Source of the DNA: Mesostigma viride | Taxonomy: Eukaryota > Streptophyta > Mesostigmatophyceae > Mesostigmatales > Mesostigmataceae | Direction of reading: 5' to 3' | DNA length: 64,000 bases | Assembly (NCBI GenBank): GCA_009746045.1 | Contig: RPFO01000041.1 | Coordinates: 3,646,454-3,710,453, forward strand | In this document: piece by piece, positions 10,891 to 20,272 of the stretch | Position numbering within the stretch: position 1 is the stretch's first letter | Layout: each line of letters opens with the position of its first letter | Made by a program: the position numbers and the translations under genes | Notes under the pieces: model-generated | What the model was told of the DNA's origin: nothing | Database searches by the model: none | The model's input: only the letters and a program-made list of their open reading frames with translations

Positions 10891-12530
10891 TACCTCATGA
10901 CCCCACCAAACATTGTACTAGGTGCCTTTGTAAGGGGCATCTAAAAGATGATTGCTGGAAGGGCAAACCCGACTATGGTTCTGACGTTGATGTGTGTCCT
11001 GGATGCTGGAAAACACGTCACCCCATTGCAGCAGGAGCGCGCTGCACGGCTCCCAGGCACAACAAGAACACGCCAGGGCGCTACAACCGCGCGGGGGCGG
11101 CAGACCAGGGAGACTCCTGTAAGCTACCCTCACCATTTTTCACAAATGGTTTCCTGTTACCTTCTGTCTGCCAAGTGTTGCCTGAGTGTGATGATGTGGA
11201 TTGGGAAGTGGCATATGACATGACACTGTCACACATGATGCGTGACCCCACCATAGCTTCCCTTAGTGCAGCAGCAGAAAAGGTAATCACGTATGGTGCT
11301 CTAGCAGAGCAACTGCACAAGGTTATGGGCCATGAGGCTGTGGCTGAAAGGCTAGCCAATAAAATACAAGGCCATGATCTGGAACAGATGTGCAGGCACG
11401 TACGTAAGCACTGTGAGCAATGTCAGCTATATGCTCCTAAGCCCAGAAAATGGCATGTGGCCACACCACCACTGGCTAGAGGCAAACTGGTTGGGGATGT
11501 TATACACGTGGTGAAGGACACGGTATACTACCTAGTCATAAAGGATGCCTGGTCAAGGTTTGTGGTAGTGGAGCCTCTGCCTGGGATGGATAAAGAGCAG
11601 CTGCACAGAGCTTTACAGATAGCCTTGGCACGTTTTCACCCCATTGAAAAAGTAATGCTGGATCAGCAGTTTCTCTGCATCCAGGACAGGAATGACCTGC
11701 CCAAGATAGAAGTGTCTGGGGCTCAAGATCATGAACGTCAGGGGTTGGTAGAACGTACCATGAGAGCCATCAGGGATGTGATAAGAAAAATGCCATCCAG
11801 GTTGGCTGACTCTGGTAGCTATGCTGACAGGGCATCTTGGGCAGCAGGGGTGACTACCCAGCTAAACGCCAAACCAATAATGTCCTCACCTTTTGGGGAA
11901 ATCACCCCAACTGGCCTTCAGTCAGGCAGCTATGCTTCAGAGGTACACACTCACTACAACACACAAAGGCAGCACTTAGCCAAGTTGCTGGCAAAGAAAG
12001 ACAAAAATAATGCCAGGCCTGTGTTTGAAGTGGGGGACCATGTGTTGTTTTTCAGAGAGGGTGACAGAGGAAGAGCACACTCTGCCAGATGGCACGGTCC
12101 AGCTGTAGTCACCAAAATTCATGAAGAAGGGACTGCAGTCACTATACAACATGACAGAGAGCGTGTGGTCAGCAAGCATAGACTCAAGCTTTATTACCCA
12201 CCACTGGCAGACGTGTCAGGGGTAGAATTCTTGGACATGGATTCAGAGCAGGAGTCTGGTGGATTGATCTCACCCAATGAATTGGCTAAGGACGTCATTG
12301 ATGCAAGCACTAGTACCACAGTAGAAGCTCCTGTGTTCCTCAGTAGTGCAGCCCCACTACAACCCCATAGTCCACCTGGGCAGGAGGACGGTGCACAGGG
12401 TGAGCAGCAGGTAGCACCTCCCTCACACCTGGAGGAGTCACAAAATAGAGCAGATCCTGTCGTTCCCAGGAAGTCATTTGCTGAGATTCTTAACACGTCG
12501 TTCGTCACTGCACCTATTCTTAGGACTGAG
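10890..12530 (+). CDS. Copia 1 pol, part 1: zinc motifs and integrase
   Basis: In one frame: a CCHC knuckle (C-TR-C-LCKG-H-LKDD-C, 10,914-10,955), a second motif CPGCWKTRHPIAAGARC, the integrase zinc domain (LHKVMGH ... CEQC), then the integrase core with Asp at 11,495 (GDVIHV), Asp at 11,661 (LDQQF) and Glu at 11,751 (GLVERT). The spacing between the second Asp and Glu is 29 residues rather than the 35 common in Copia. A C-terminal SH3-like stretch (GDHVLFFREGDRGRA, WHGPAVVTKI) and an acidic/Ser-rich linker follow. No protease motif lies between the knuckle and the integrase. The frame enters the inserted element near 12,530 and ends there. Confidence 0.8.
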
Positions 12531-14125
12531 TTCAACTCAGTCCTATTCTTAGGACTGAGTTTTTGGGTTTCGTAGAAAATTCGCCCAAGTCTTTGCGATT
12601 TTTTTGGATTTTGTTTGGGCGGCTAAATGTACGGTCAAAGTACAGGTGGTAAGGGTACTTTTTCACGTGAAACGTGAGTTCCGGAAATGCACGACCTAGC
12701 CATGGCGGCTTGCGCCCATGCATGCAGTTTACGTTTGCGGACGATTTAGCTGGTAAAACCCAGGAAATAGATTTTATATGTCCTAAAGATGACACAAACC
12801 AATTTTTAGCTCCCGGGGATGCGATTTACCAGGTGTCGGCACTGCTCTTGCTGGAAAAAACTGCGACCAGGCAGGTTGACGGAATTGATGACTAAATTTA
12901 CTTTACGGTGCAGTTCGAAGGGTCTATATGCTTCTTTCTACTTATTATCATGCATGTGTGTAGAATTAAGTCAGTGGCAGTAAAGATTTGATGATTTCGA
13001 CCACTCTGTCATGTCATGGTTTGTGTGCCGCAAGTGTCACTTTTGCGGGCACCGCCTGGGCCAAGATAACGCCATCCGTGCACGGTAAAGCTGAAATATC
13101 GTCACCTCATCGTTTTGTTATGTTCTTACATGAGTTTGAGCTTGCAAGGCGCTGTCAGTTTCGAATCTTGATGCGCTTTCTTGACCGTTGCCTGCCCCTC
13201 TCTAAACCCCCCATTTTTTATGATGTTACCAGGCATTTGCCTTACCCTAGTGTACTTTTGCAGTTTTTTAGGCGCTGTATGGGTTTAAATACCTTCATAG
13301 ATGTTAGTTATTCTTTTGCTACGTTCATACTGCGTGATTGTATGGCCATGGGCTGCATCCAGCGTGCTTTCAAGCTTATACGGGTGAGTGAAGAATCTTG
13401 GTGATAAACCACTGTCATCATGTGCCAGCAAGTATGTTGGCCATGCCATGGCAAGGCAAAACAGTGTTAGCCATCTATATTCTTGTTAAAAACAATTGAA
13501 ATATGCTTAACCTACCCATTATATTGGTGGTTAAGGCTCATAATGTAACCCTTTGTAGGTAGGTATCAATGCCCATTCCCTACGTGCGTGCATAGGCTCT
13601 CACACATATACTAAGGTATAATATAACTGCAATATGATGATGCAAGTATGTTTTCCTGTTATGCTAGAAGGGAAATGAGTTGATTGGCATGGTTGGTTGC
13701 CACGGTGGTGTGTAGTATGACCGCACTTACATGCTTGCACATTGCTAGCAACCTCGAAACCCATTCTTAGGGCTGGTGGTTTTTGGTGAGTTTCAGGTAG
13801 AGGCTGTGGCCAAATTGAGCCCAGTTTTTTGCCATGTTTCAAGAACTATATTGTTTACACGCCTATATTTTTTCAACATGCATATGGATTTTTTTGAATT
13901 TTCCCAACTCGTCCTTCCACAGAAAATTGCCAAATCGCGAGCATGGGTTGACACCCTTGTAAAATTTTACATGATTTGGTCAACATATGATTTTTTAGGC
14001 ATATGCCCAAGCATTAGCATGATATTGAGTGCTCTGATGCATATCAAACATATGGGGTACCCCCCTACCCTTACCGCTACATGATCTCAAAGTTGGCATA
14101 CTCAGTCCTATTTTTAGGACTGAGT
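12530..14125. mobile_element. Hairpin-ended 1.6-kb insertion in Copia 1 pol
   Basis: Both ends carry the palindromic unit ACTCAGTCCTA-N4-TAGGACTGAGT: at the left around 12,535-12,560, preceded by an extra half copy, and at the right around 14,096-14,124. Pol resumes after the right unit with RSVKALHKAH, which aligns with the corresponding Copia 2 segment (ALQALHRSHK). The interior is AT-rich, with two unrecognised short open frames (near 12,715-12,895 and 12,988-13,404). The superfamily, exact boundaries and target duplication are not resolved. Confidence 0.6.
12988..13404 (+). CDS. Unrecognised small ORF within the hairpin-ended insertion
   Basis: 138 codons with no family I recognise. It is rich in Phe, Cys, Arg and Leu and has no clear transmembrane or catalytic motif. 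It may be chance open frame in an AT-rich insert. Confidence 0.2.
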   Translation: MMISTTLSCHGLCAASVTFAGTAWAKITPSVHGKAEISSPHRFVMFLHEFELARRCQFRILMRFLDRCLPLSKPPIFYDVTRHLPYPSVLLQFFRRCMGLNTFIDVSYSFATFILRDCMAMGCIQRAFKLIRVSEESW

Positions 14126-16276
14126 TTTGACGTACGAAGTGTTAAGGCCTTGCACAAGGCACACAACACTAAAGCAGTTGTGGCAACAGGTACAGCACAG
14201 GTCAATGCTGTAGGGGATGCAGGTCAAGATCCTAGTATTTTGGCTGTAGACACCCAAGCACAGGTGAGTATCATCAGTGCAGCAGCTGTATCTGGTCTGA
14301 AAATGACGGCCTCACCATGGGCTAGAGTGTCAGATTTTTCAGGCAAAACCAAAATGCAGGTCAAAGGCCAGGTGAGCATTCAAATCTTGGGTATGCCCAC
14401 TCCATTTCAGGTGGTTGAGGGTTACTCAGGGAATGCCCTGTTAGGGGAACCTTTTGTATCTTACCCTGGTGTTGTCATCTCAGCTGGGAGGTTGAGTGTG
14501 GCAGGGGTAGGACAGGTGCCTCTAGATCATTTTAAAATCCCTTTGAGCCAGATTAGCACTGGGTTGGATGCTGCCATCAATGCAGTTAAGCCCAAGTACC
14601 TCCCAGGTCAGGAACCGTGTGTGGAGGACCTCATACACTCTCAAAAGCTACACCCTTCAGCGTTTGGGCTTGGTAGATGGGATGTTGCATCCATGTCTCC
14701 ACTGTCCTATGATGATATTGTACGGGACTGCCAGACGCAGATTGGGTTTCTTAAGTGGCTGGAGGCTTTTACCAAAGCCAGGGAGGAGTGGGTTGTTCCA
14801 GATGCACGTAGTCCCACACACACACCACCTGTGACTCCTCTTGATGCTATGCCAGCTGGAGCCAAGAAGCTAAGGTTAAAGTTTGTGTGCAAGCATAAAC
14901 CTCAGGCTGATGGGGGACCACCCATTTTCCATGCTAGGCCATGTGTCACTGAGTTCAGGGGCTCTACAGAGCTGACAGAGGCTGAGCTTTATACTCCTGG
15001 TATTCAGCAAACGTCGCTCAAGGTGTTGCTTTCCTTGTTTTTGCATCAGCTTAATACAGGGAAGGATTATGTGTGTAAAGCCACAGATATCAAAAGAGCC
15101 TTTCTAAAGGGGGACCCTGCCATAGCGCAGCAGGTCTGGAGAGGACAGGTATACGTGGTGAATACTCCTAAGGTGTGGCACAGGGATATTGTACAACCCT
15201 TGTTGAGGCCAAACCTGGGGGTTGAAGGGTTGCAGTCAGCTCCAAAAATTTTTAGGCTGTCTGCACAGGAGGTATTCATGAAGCTAGGGGCCACCTATGA
15301 TGACATTGACCCTTGCTTGTTTGTCATCCCACACCCTGATGGAATGATGATGTTTGTCTGGCATGGGGATGATCAGTTAATCTCAGGTCCTAGAGCTGCA
15401 GTGGATGCTTTCATAGCTCAGGTGTCTGCCAGTTTTGAGATTGGCAAGCAGCTAGAGCTGGGCAAGGAGCCAGTCAAGTTCTGTGGCATGATGCTTGAGT
15501 TGCTGCAGCAGCAGGGCAGCTGGGTTTGTTCCATGCAGGCCTCTGCTGAATACATTAAGTCTTGTCTGGATGTCCTGCCTGTTCACATCACCCCTGACAT
15601 GTGCCCTACCATTAGAGGCAAGCTTGGTTGGCTATGTGCTACATGTGCACCCCACCTGGCTTTTGTGAGCAGGGTAGATGATGAGGTACTACAGGAGGTA
15701 GGAGCACGGGCAATCAAGCAGTTGTTGCATGATGGTCCACCTTTGATGCTTCACTCACTGGATCTGTTTACTCCCATTCACATCACGTGCATGATGGATA
15801 GTTCAATGGAGTCCAGGGTAGTTACCAAGGTTCAAGCCAGAGAGGCTGGATTGTTTTTCCTGCATAACCAAGGTGGGAAGAAGTCACTAGTCTCCTGGTT
15901 CAGTAGATTGCACAAGAGGAAAGCTGTGAGTAGCAATGTAGCTGAATGCAGGGCTGTGGTATCTTCTGTCTTGCATGCAAGGTATCTCAATCACTTGCTG
16001 GTCTGGCTTCAACACCAGGCTGGTAGCTCTGCAGGAGTGAAAGCACATTTGCTGACTGACTCTCAATCTATCATCTCTTTCCTTGCCAATCCTTTGGCTG
16101 TACACTCGGACCTGGATTGGATTGTGCTCAAACAGGAATGCAAGTACCTGGAGTCTAAAGCCCACGTCAGGGACAAAGACAATGCTGCAGATGCACTGAC
16201 CAAGGTGCCACAAGCAGCAGGACCACAATACCAGGTCTTGTATGGGTTGATGAACCCTGGTTACAGTCTGAAGTGA
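14126..16276 (+). CDS. Copia 1 pol, part 2: retropepsin-like domain, reverse transcriptase, RNase H
   Basis: An uninterrupted frame. A retropepsin-like segment has LAVDTQAQVSIIS at 14,249, where the catalytic triad is normally DTG, and NALLGEPFVSYPGV near 14,440, equivalent to the hydrophobic-hydrophobic-Gly flap partner. The RT follows with KKLRLKFVCKHKP, YTPGIQQTSLKVLLSLFL, the first Asp in ATDIKRAFLKG (15,086), LQSAPKIF, and an FVWHGDDQLISG box (15,362) in place of YVDD. RNase H residues lie in CMMDSSMES, VAECRAVV, LLTDSQS and NAADALTK. The ADALTK ending is typical of Copia. The protein would convert RNA to DNA in the particle. The frame upstream is separated by the insertion. Confidence 0.85.
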   Translation, partial: FDVRSVKALHKAHNTKAVVATGTAQVNAVGDAGQDPSILAVDTQAQVSIISAAAVSGLKMTASPWARVSDFSGKTKMQVKGQVSIQILGMPTPFQVVEGYSGNALLGEPFVSYPGVVISAGRLSVAGVGQVPLDHFKIPLSQISTGLDAAINAVKPKYLPGQEPCVEDLIHSQKLHPSAFGLGRWDVASMSPLSYDDIVRDCQTQIGFLKWLEAFTKAREEWVVPDARSPTHTPPVTPLDAMPAGAKKLRLKFVCKHKPQADGGPPIFHARPCVTEFRGSTELTEAELYTPGIQQTSLKVLLSLFLHQLNTGKDYVCKATDIKRAFLKGDPAIAQQVWRGQVYVVNTPKVWHRDIVQPLLRPNLGVEGLQSAPKIFRLSAQEVFMKLGATYDDIDPCLFVIPHPDGMMMFVWHGDDQLISGPRAAVDAFIAQVSASFEIGKQLELGKEPVKFCGMMLELLQQQGSWVCSMQASAEYIKSCLDVLPVHITPDMCPTIRGKLGWLCATCAPHLAFVSRVDDEVLQEVGARAIKQLLHDGPPLMLHSLDLFTPIHITCMMDSSMESRVVTKVQAREAGLFFLHNQGGKKSLVSWFSRLHKRKAVSSNVAECRAVVSSVLHARYLNHLLVWLQHQAGSSAGVKAHLLTDSQSIISFLANPLAVHSDLDWIVLKQECKYLESKAHVRDKDNAADALTKVPQAAGPQYQVLYGLMNPGYSLK

Positions 16277-16660
16277 CTGGCACATTGTACATGTTAGCCC
16301 ATGACCCCCTGCCTAATACTGCAGCTGAAAGGCTGCAGTGGCAGCTGGGTAGTTTTCTGACAGTGAGAAGCACTGGTCTAGAAAGTTGGGACATGATGAA
16401 TGTGTTATTTATTGAATAAAATTTTGTGAGACACTTGTTTGGATGACCATGACATGCTGGGGCCTGGAGCACCCATCTCACTCAGTTAAGAAACCATGCT
16501 TGAGACATGGGGCCTTTTTAATGCATCTCTTGTACATGTGTGAGGTGACCTTTGGGTCCTAGTAGGTTATCTGACAATTTTTTTAAGGCATTGGGAATGG
16601 CTGCGTCCATTTGATGGCTATGTGTGTTTCTGTTGAAACCCAAAGAAAACTTAAAGTGGG
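16277..16660 (+). other. 3' noncoding region of Copia 1 with polypurine tract
   Basis: About 380 bases between the RNase H stop and the 3' LTR. There is no gene. An AATAAA motif lies near 16,415. A purine-rich AAAGTGGG directly abuts the LTR and is the likely plus-strand primer. Confidence 0.6.
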
Positions 16661-17038
16661 AGTTAGTCTAAGTCTCCCGCCTGTAGCCTAAGTGGACACG
16701 TGCCAGCACCGCCGGCGCCCAATTGGGTACTGGGACGGTGCTGGACTAGAGCAGTCGTGGCATGGACACGTGGCTGTACTCAGTATGTGATGAGCCGGTA
16801 CCTCAGTACCGGGACTGTAGTTGTCATGTTAGGACTGACTAGATCAGGTTGTAACTGATAGGCTAGTCCGTCCAGGATCAGTAAGTTAGTTTAACTTACG
16901 CAAAGTCTGGCCAGCCATCGTTGACGGCTGGCCAGCGGTATATGTGCCACATTATCCTAATGCCAAGGTGTCTCGTCGTTCACACACACACGCCATTTGG
17001 CAGTGCCCAAGCATTCCAAGCTTAGTGTGTCCATAACT
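16661..17038 (+). repeat. 3' LTR of Copia 1
   Basis: 378 bp, matching the 5' LTR without visible difference over its whole length. It is followed by the GTCCA target duplication and then the disrupted LINE ORF1. Confidence 0.9.
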
Positions 17039-17302
17039 GTCCAGGCTCAAACGTTTGTCTGTATAGAATGAGGAAGAAATGGAGTCCGGCAAGGAGGTTT
17101 CATCCGCTATCGGAGTTGCTTCCGAAGTCTTGGTGCGCTTGTTAGCGGCTTTCTTGGCAGCGGCAATTTCGCTGGCGATTTTGTTGGCAGCAAGTAGGGC
17201 ATCGATAGATTCGGAAGCAAGAGCTGGAGACGATGCGGGGACCTCCATGGCTACGTTTAAGAGCACCTGGACGATGGCAGGGGGCGCAGGCGCACGGCTC
17301 AC
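17039..17302 (-). pseudogene. N-terminal segment of LINE 1 ORF1
   Basis: Starts with ATG at 17,302 (MSRAPAPPAIVQ) and reads through an Ala/Lys-rich stretch to SSSFYTDKRLSL at the Copia 1 junction. With Copia 1 and one GTCCA removed it continues as DDIAAFLGFSDAEV at 7,900, giving one ORF1 of about 400 residues. This is direct evidence that Copia 1 inserted into an already resident LINE. Confidence 0.8.
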
Positions 17303-17439
17303 GTGCGTGGTGCCGCCATATCGTGCAGAAAAATAGCGATATGTGCTGGGCAGGCCGCTGGCGATAACTTTCGAAATCCTGGGCGATGGCTGCCAAAAAT
17401 TAGATCAGCGTGTTCGTCATCAAAAAGCGAGTCTGTTGC

Positions 17440-19210
17440 AATTTACCCGACCAAATTTCATGCCCGGAGTCAAAAGTTATGAGCATTCTCGGCAACCATA
17501 GCGTCGGCACCCACTGCATGGCATAGCATGGACGAGGCGGCATGACACGCAAAAAAGGACAAAAACAAACCCACCTAGCTAAGGTCGGCCTCTTTTCTTT
17601 TCCCGCCCACCCTCCCAATGGGGGCATCTTTTTGCATGTTTCAATACATTCCCATTTAGTTCCCTGAGTTTGCAAATTTTCCACCTAATTGGGACCCCAA
17701 AATGATGAGTATTTCATCAGTTATTAATTTTCCCCCAAAAGACGTACTTTTTTGGGCTGGAGAAAAAAAAAACAAACCATAGGCACATCATTTGGCCCTG
17801 GGGAGATATACACAAATACTAGACATAGGCAAACATAATCCCACAAAGTTTGAGCTCATTCTGACTACAAACGTGGAAGTTATAGCGTTTGGCAGTTGGC
17901 CACCTGTGCAGCCGCTAAGGAAGGCAATAGTGAGTATTAAGGCACACTAACACTTTCTATGCCATCCAAATGGCTCCAGACCATGCCCAATTCGAGCACA
18001 ACGTACAAGGAGGTGGCTGGGCACCTCATGTGCCCTTGCCTTACCTTGGCACGGGCAACCTCATGGGTGTGTGCACAGCTGAACAAGGCAGGTAGCTCTA
18101 CATGTCTAGCCAGCGCGTCTGAAGCAAATTCTAGGCGTATGCTGTGATCATCATACCAAAACCAAGGTGTCCAATGCAAATAGACCCCAGAAAGCCATAT
18201 CCACTGATTGCCCAACCAAGGGGAACAACAGACAGTCCACAGAGAAAGCATACTAATCATAAACGCTGCGTGCCAGGGCTTCTTACCATGGTTACTTTGC
18301 CTTGCTAGCATATGACAGGGCTGTCTCATAATTCAGTGGGAGAGAGGCCAAGAAAACAACGGTATCCCCTACCTACATACAGTTCCACCGGCCATGCAAT
18401 ATGCCCCTCAGAACGCCCACTATAGCTTTTCTTTTCAGCGCGATTGTTTGCTAAGAAACAACCTCAACCTTGTGAGCCTCTAAGCACACTGAAACCGCTG
18501 CTAAGAATGGCTGCATCAATAATCATACAAAACTGAGTGTTTTTACCAAACTCCTTCCAAGAAACCACTCGACAAATCCCTGACAACTTGCCAACATGCC
18601 ACGGCGCATGATTTGACACGTCCCAGCGATGCAACCTAGATAAAATCACTGAAAGCTGCCAGGAATCTGGCGATGCGCATCACGGAATGGCATGCTACCT
18701 GGCGCTAACTGCGCGGATAGAAGGCGAAAACTTGCGTTGACAACCCTTTAAAGAAGCGAAACATTCATTCATAGGGGGGCGCTAAGCACGGGATCGTACC
18801 ATTACCGGCAGTGTCATATGCCCACTGCCCAGCGACGCAAGAAAGACCAACCTTCCATGGAAGGATGAGACGCGCATGCGCATCCGGCGAGCCTGGACAG
18901 TGTCTTACCGAAAATGACGGAAATCTTGCAAAACCCCGGCGAATTTCTTTAGGATTCTCTATTGACTATGCAAACGCATCCTTGAAGTAAGTAAAGCCCA
19001 TAAAACCTGACAATCACCGCCGCCAGCGTGCATTCTTATTTATTCCTCGCGACGAAAATTTCGGATTGGACCCCCGCGGCGATGGTCATCAATAAAATTA
19101 TCGACATTGCAAAGCGCACAAACTTAGCGATGAAATAATATCATAAGCTCATTGCCTTCAGGATTCTCGCAATTGCTCTGCATTCCGCTTGTTATATTTG
19201 TCTAGTTTTG
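17440..19210. repeat. Noncoding dispersed repeat, copy R1
   Basis: No supported gene. Segments match the interior of the large CACTA element in the same order: the ATTCCCATTTAGTTCCCTGA region (17,650) with 34,415; TCATTCTGAC (17,860) with 36,411; the CTATGCCATCCAAATGGC region (17,957) with 36,892; and AAAGCTGCCAGG (18,652) with 37,591. R1 therefore looks like a relic of the same repeat family, possibly a decayed CACTA-related element, lacking the block that lies between 34.56 and 36.31 kb in the other copy. Confidence 0.55.
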
Positions 19211-19674
19211 CCTGAAAGCCGTCGCCATGGCCAGCTTTGCTAGGGGTGCGCGCACCGTGCACCACTTTTTCACGGTACGGACGGGTACCGCGAATTTTTT
19301 CGGCGCCAAAAAATTCGCGCCCGGACCCTCACCTTAAGTGGATCCGATGGCGGAGGGACCTGGCTATCCATCTCGTCCTCCGGTCCCGCGCAATGCCGCT
19401 TGGAGGGGGCTCCTCTGGCCTCCTCGTCGGCCGGTGGCTGCGTTGCTGTGGCTTCCGCATCTGCGAGTAGTTGCAAAATGGTGGTGGGCACTGTTTCCTC
19501 CCCATCTGCGGGGGGAGGGGAGGCGGATGTCTGGGATTCCGCCATAGCTCGTATCCGGAAAAGACGAACTCTGCCTGTGCCGAGTTTTAGGACAGCTTAC
19601 GAAATCTTAGGCGATGGCTGCATGAAATTATATCAGTGTGTTTGTCTTGAGAAGACGGTTCTATTGCAACCAAC
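19205..19674 (-). pseudogene. LINE-like 5' fragment with short open frame
   Basis: A 92-codon minus-strand open frame (MAESQTSASPPPADGEE, start 19,545) rich in Ala, Pro and Glu. Its upstream sequence around 19,598-19,672 matches the 5' flank of LINE 1 ORF1 (17,373-17,450; shared GGCGATGGCTGC). This suggests a 5' fragment of a related LINE. Its 3' side runs into the palindrome at 19,289-19,319 and a stretch also found at 38,117-38,270, so it is chimeric. No function is assigned. Confidence 0.4.
19289..19319. repeat. 31-base near-perfect palindrome
   Basis: The half-site CGCGAATTTTTT is mirrored around a GGCGCC core with one extra C. A 24-base perfect version sits at 38,215-38,238 in a homologous context downstream of GGGTGCGCGCACCGTGCA. 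Confidence 0.85.
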
Positions 19675-20257
19675 TGTTACGTCCCGGCCCTTTTGGACGG
19701 ACGTAACAATGGAATAAATTACCAAGGCAGTTTGGCCTGTTGTAATAGTTTGTATGGACTACGGTTATTGTGTGAATTGGACTAGTTATTTTGGTCCTAG
19801 GTTGACCTTTTAGGGGCCGGTGCAGTGGCGCCGCGCCAGTTCTGGGTTCGTCTGTAGTTCTTTGCGTGGATCCTGTATTTGAGGGTCGATGTCGGCCCGG
19901 ATCCTACGTGGAATGCATTACTTTGATTGTTCTAGAAGGATTGGCGTTGTATCTGCGCCGCAACCGACCTAGGTTAAATTAGTCCAAGGACGAGAGTCTC
20001 GTCCTCTTGGTTTGATGAATGTTAAGTGCGAAGACGCCTTCACATTGAGCCTGGGGCAATTTTCCATTTGTAATTGGTATTGCTAGCCAGTATAAGTATG
20101 TAACAATTAGCTTGGCACCAAGCCGCGGTGCCAGATATCTCACGACTCTCGTCGTGAAGCGCAATCTGCATTAGGCCACCTTGAATCTTCCTAATTTCCG
20201 GCAAGCTAGATCTTTCGCTACGTAGCTCAGGCTAGGTGTCTGGGCTGGGACGTAACA
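19675..20257 (+). repeat. Gypsy-type LTR (583 bp), left copy
   Basis: Starts TGTTACGTCCC and ends GGGACGTAACA (11-bp perfect terminal inverted repeat). An equally long, nearly identical copy lies inverted at 58,332-58,914. The first 34 bases can fold, because TGTTACGTCC recurs inverted as GGACGTAACA just inside the terminus. Being followed by a primer-binding-like site makes this a 5' LTR. Confidence 0.85.
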
Positions 20258-20258
20258 C

Positions 20259-20272
20259 TGGTTATCGGAGGA
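20259..20272 (+). promoter_or_regulatory. Probable primer-binding site
   Basis: TGGTTATCGGAGGA lies one base after the LTR end. It resembles the TGGTATC-type site that pairs with the 3' end of initiator tRNA-Met, with an extra T, and would prime minus-strand DNA synthesis. Confidence 0.5.

Larger units (their letters stand above)
7901..17038 (+). mobile_element. Copia-type LTR retrotransposon 1
   Basis: A 9,138-bp element flanked by 378-bp LTRs that look identical, and by the 5-bp target duplication GTCCA (7,896-7,900 and 17,039-17,043). Order of domains: gag with long charged helices and poly-Gln, CCHC knuckle, a second Cys/His motif, integrase, retropepsin-like domain, reverse transcriptase, RNase H. 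Integrase before RT and RNase H at the C terminus place it with Copia. The position of the protease-like domain between integrase and RT, and LTR termini AGTTA...TAACT, are unusual. Gag has several frame breaks and pol contains a 1.6-kb insertion, so this copy is not autonomous as read. Confidence 0.85.
2434..17440 (-). mobile_element. RTE-like LINE 1, interrupted by a TIR element and by Copia 1
   Basis: A non-LTR retrotransposon running right to left. Its 5' end is near 17.4 kb and ORF1 starts at 17,302. ORF1 is split by Copia 1 (7,901-17,038) and resumes at 7,900. ORF2 runs from about 6,860 to 2,575 with an apurinic-type endonuclease followed by reverse transcriptase. The 3' end is a short (AATTT)n-type tail rather than poly-A, typical of RTE-like elements. 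ORF2 carries several frame breaks and a 768-bp insertion, so this copy is dead. A related copy lies at 59.1-62.1 kb. I could not identify target duplications. Confidence 0.75.
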
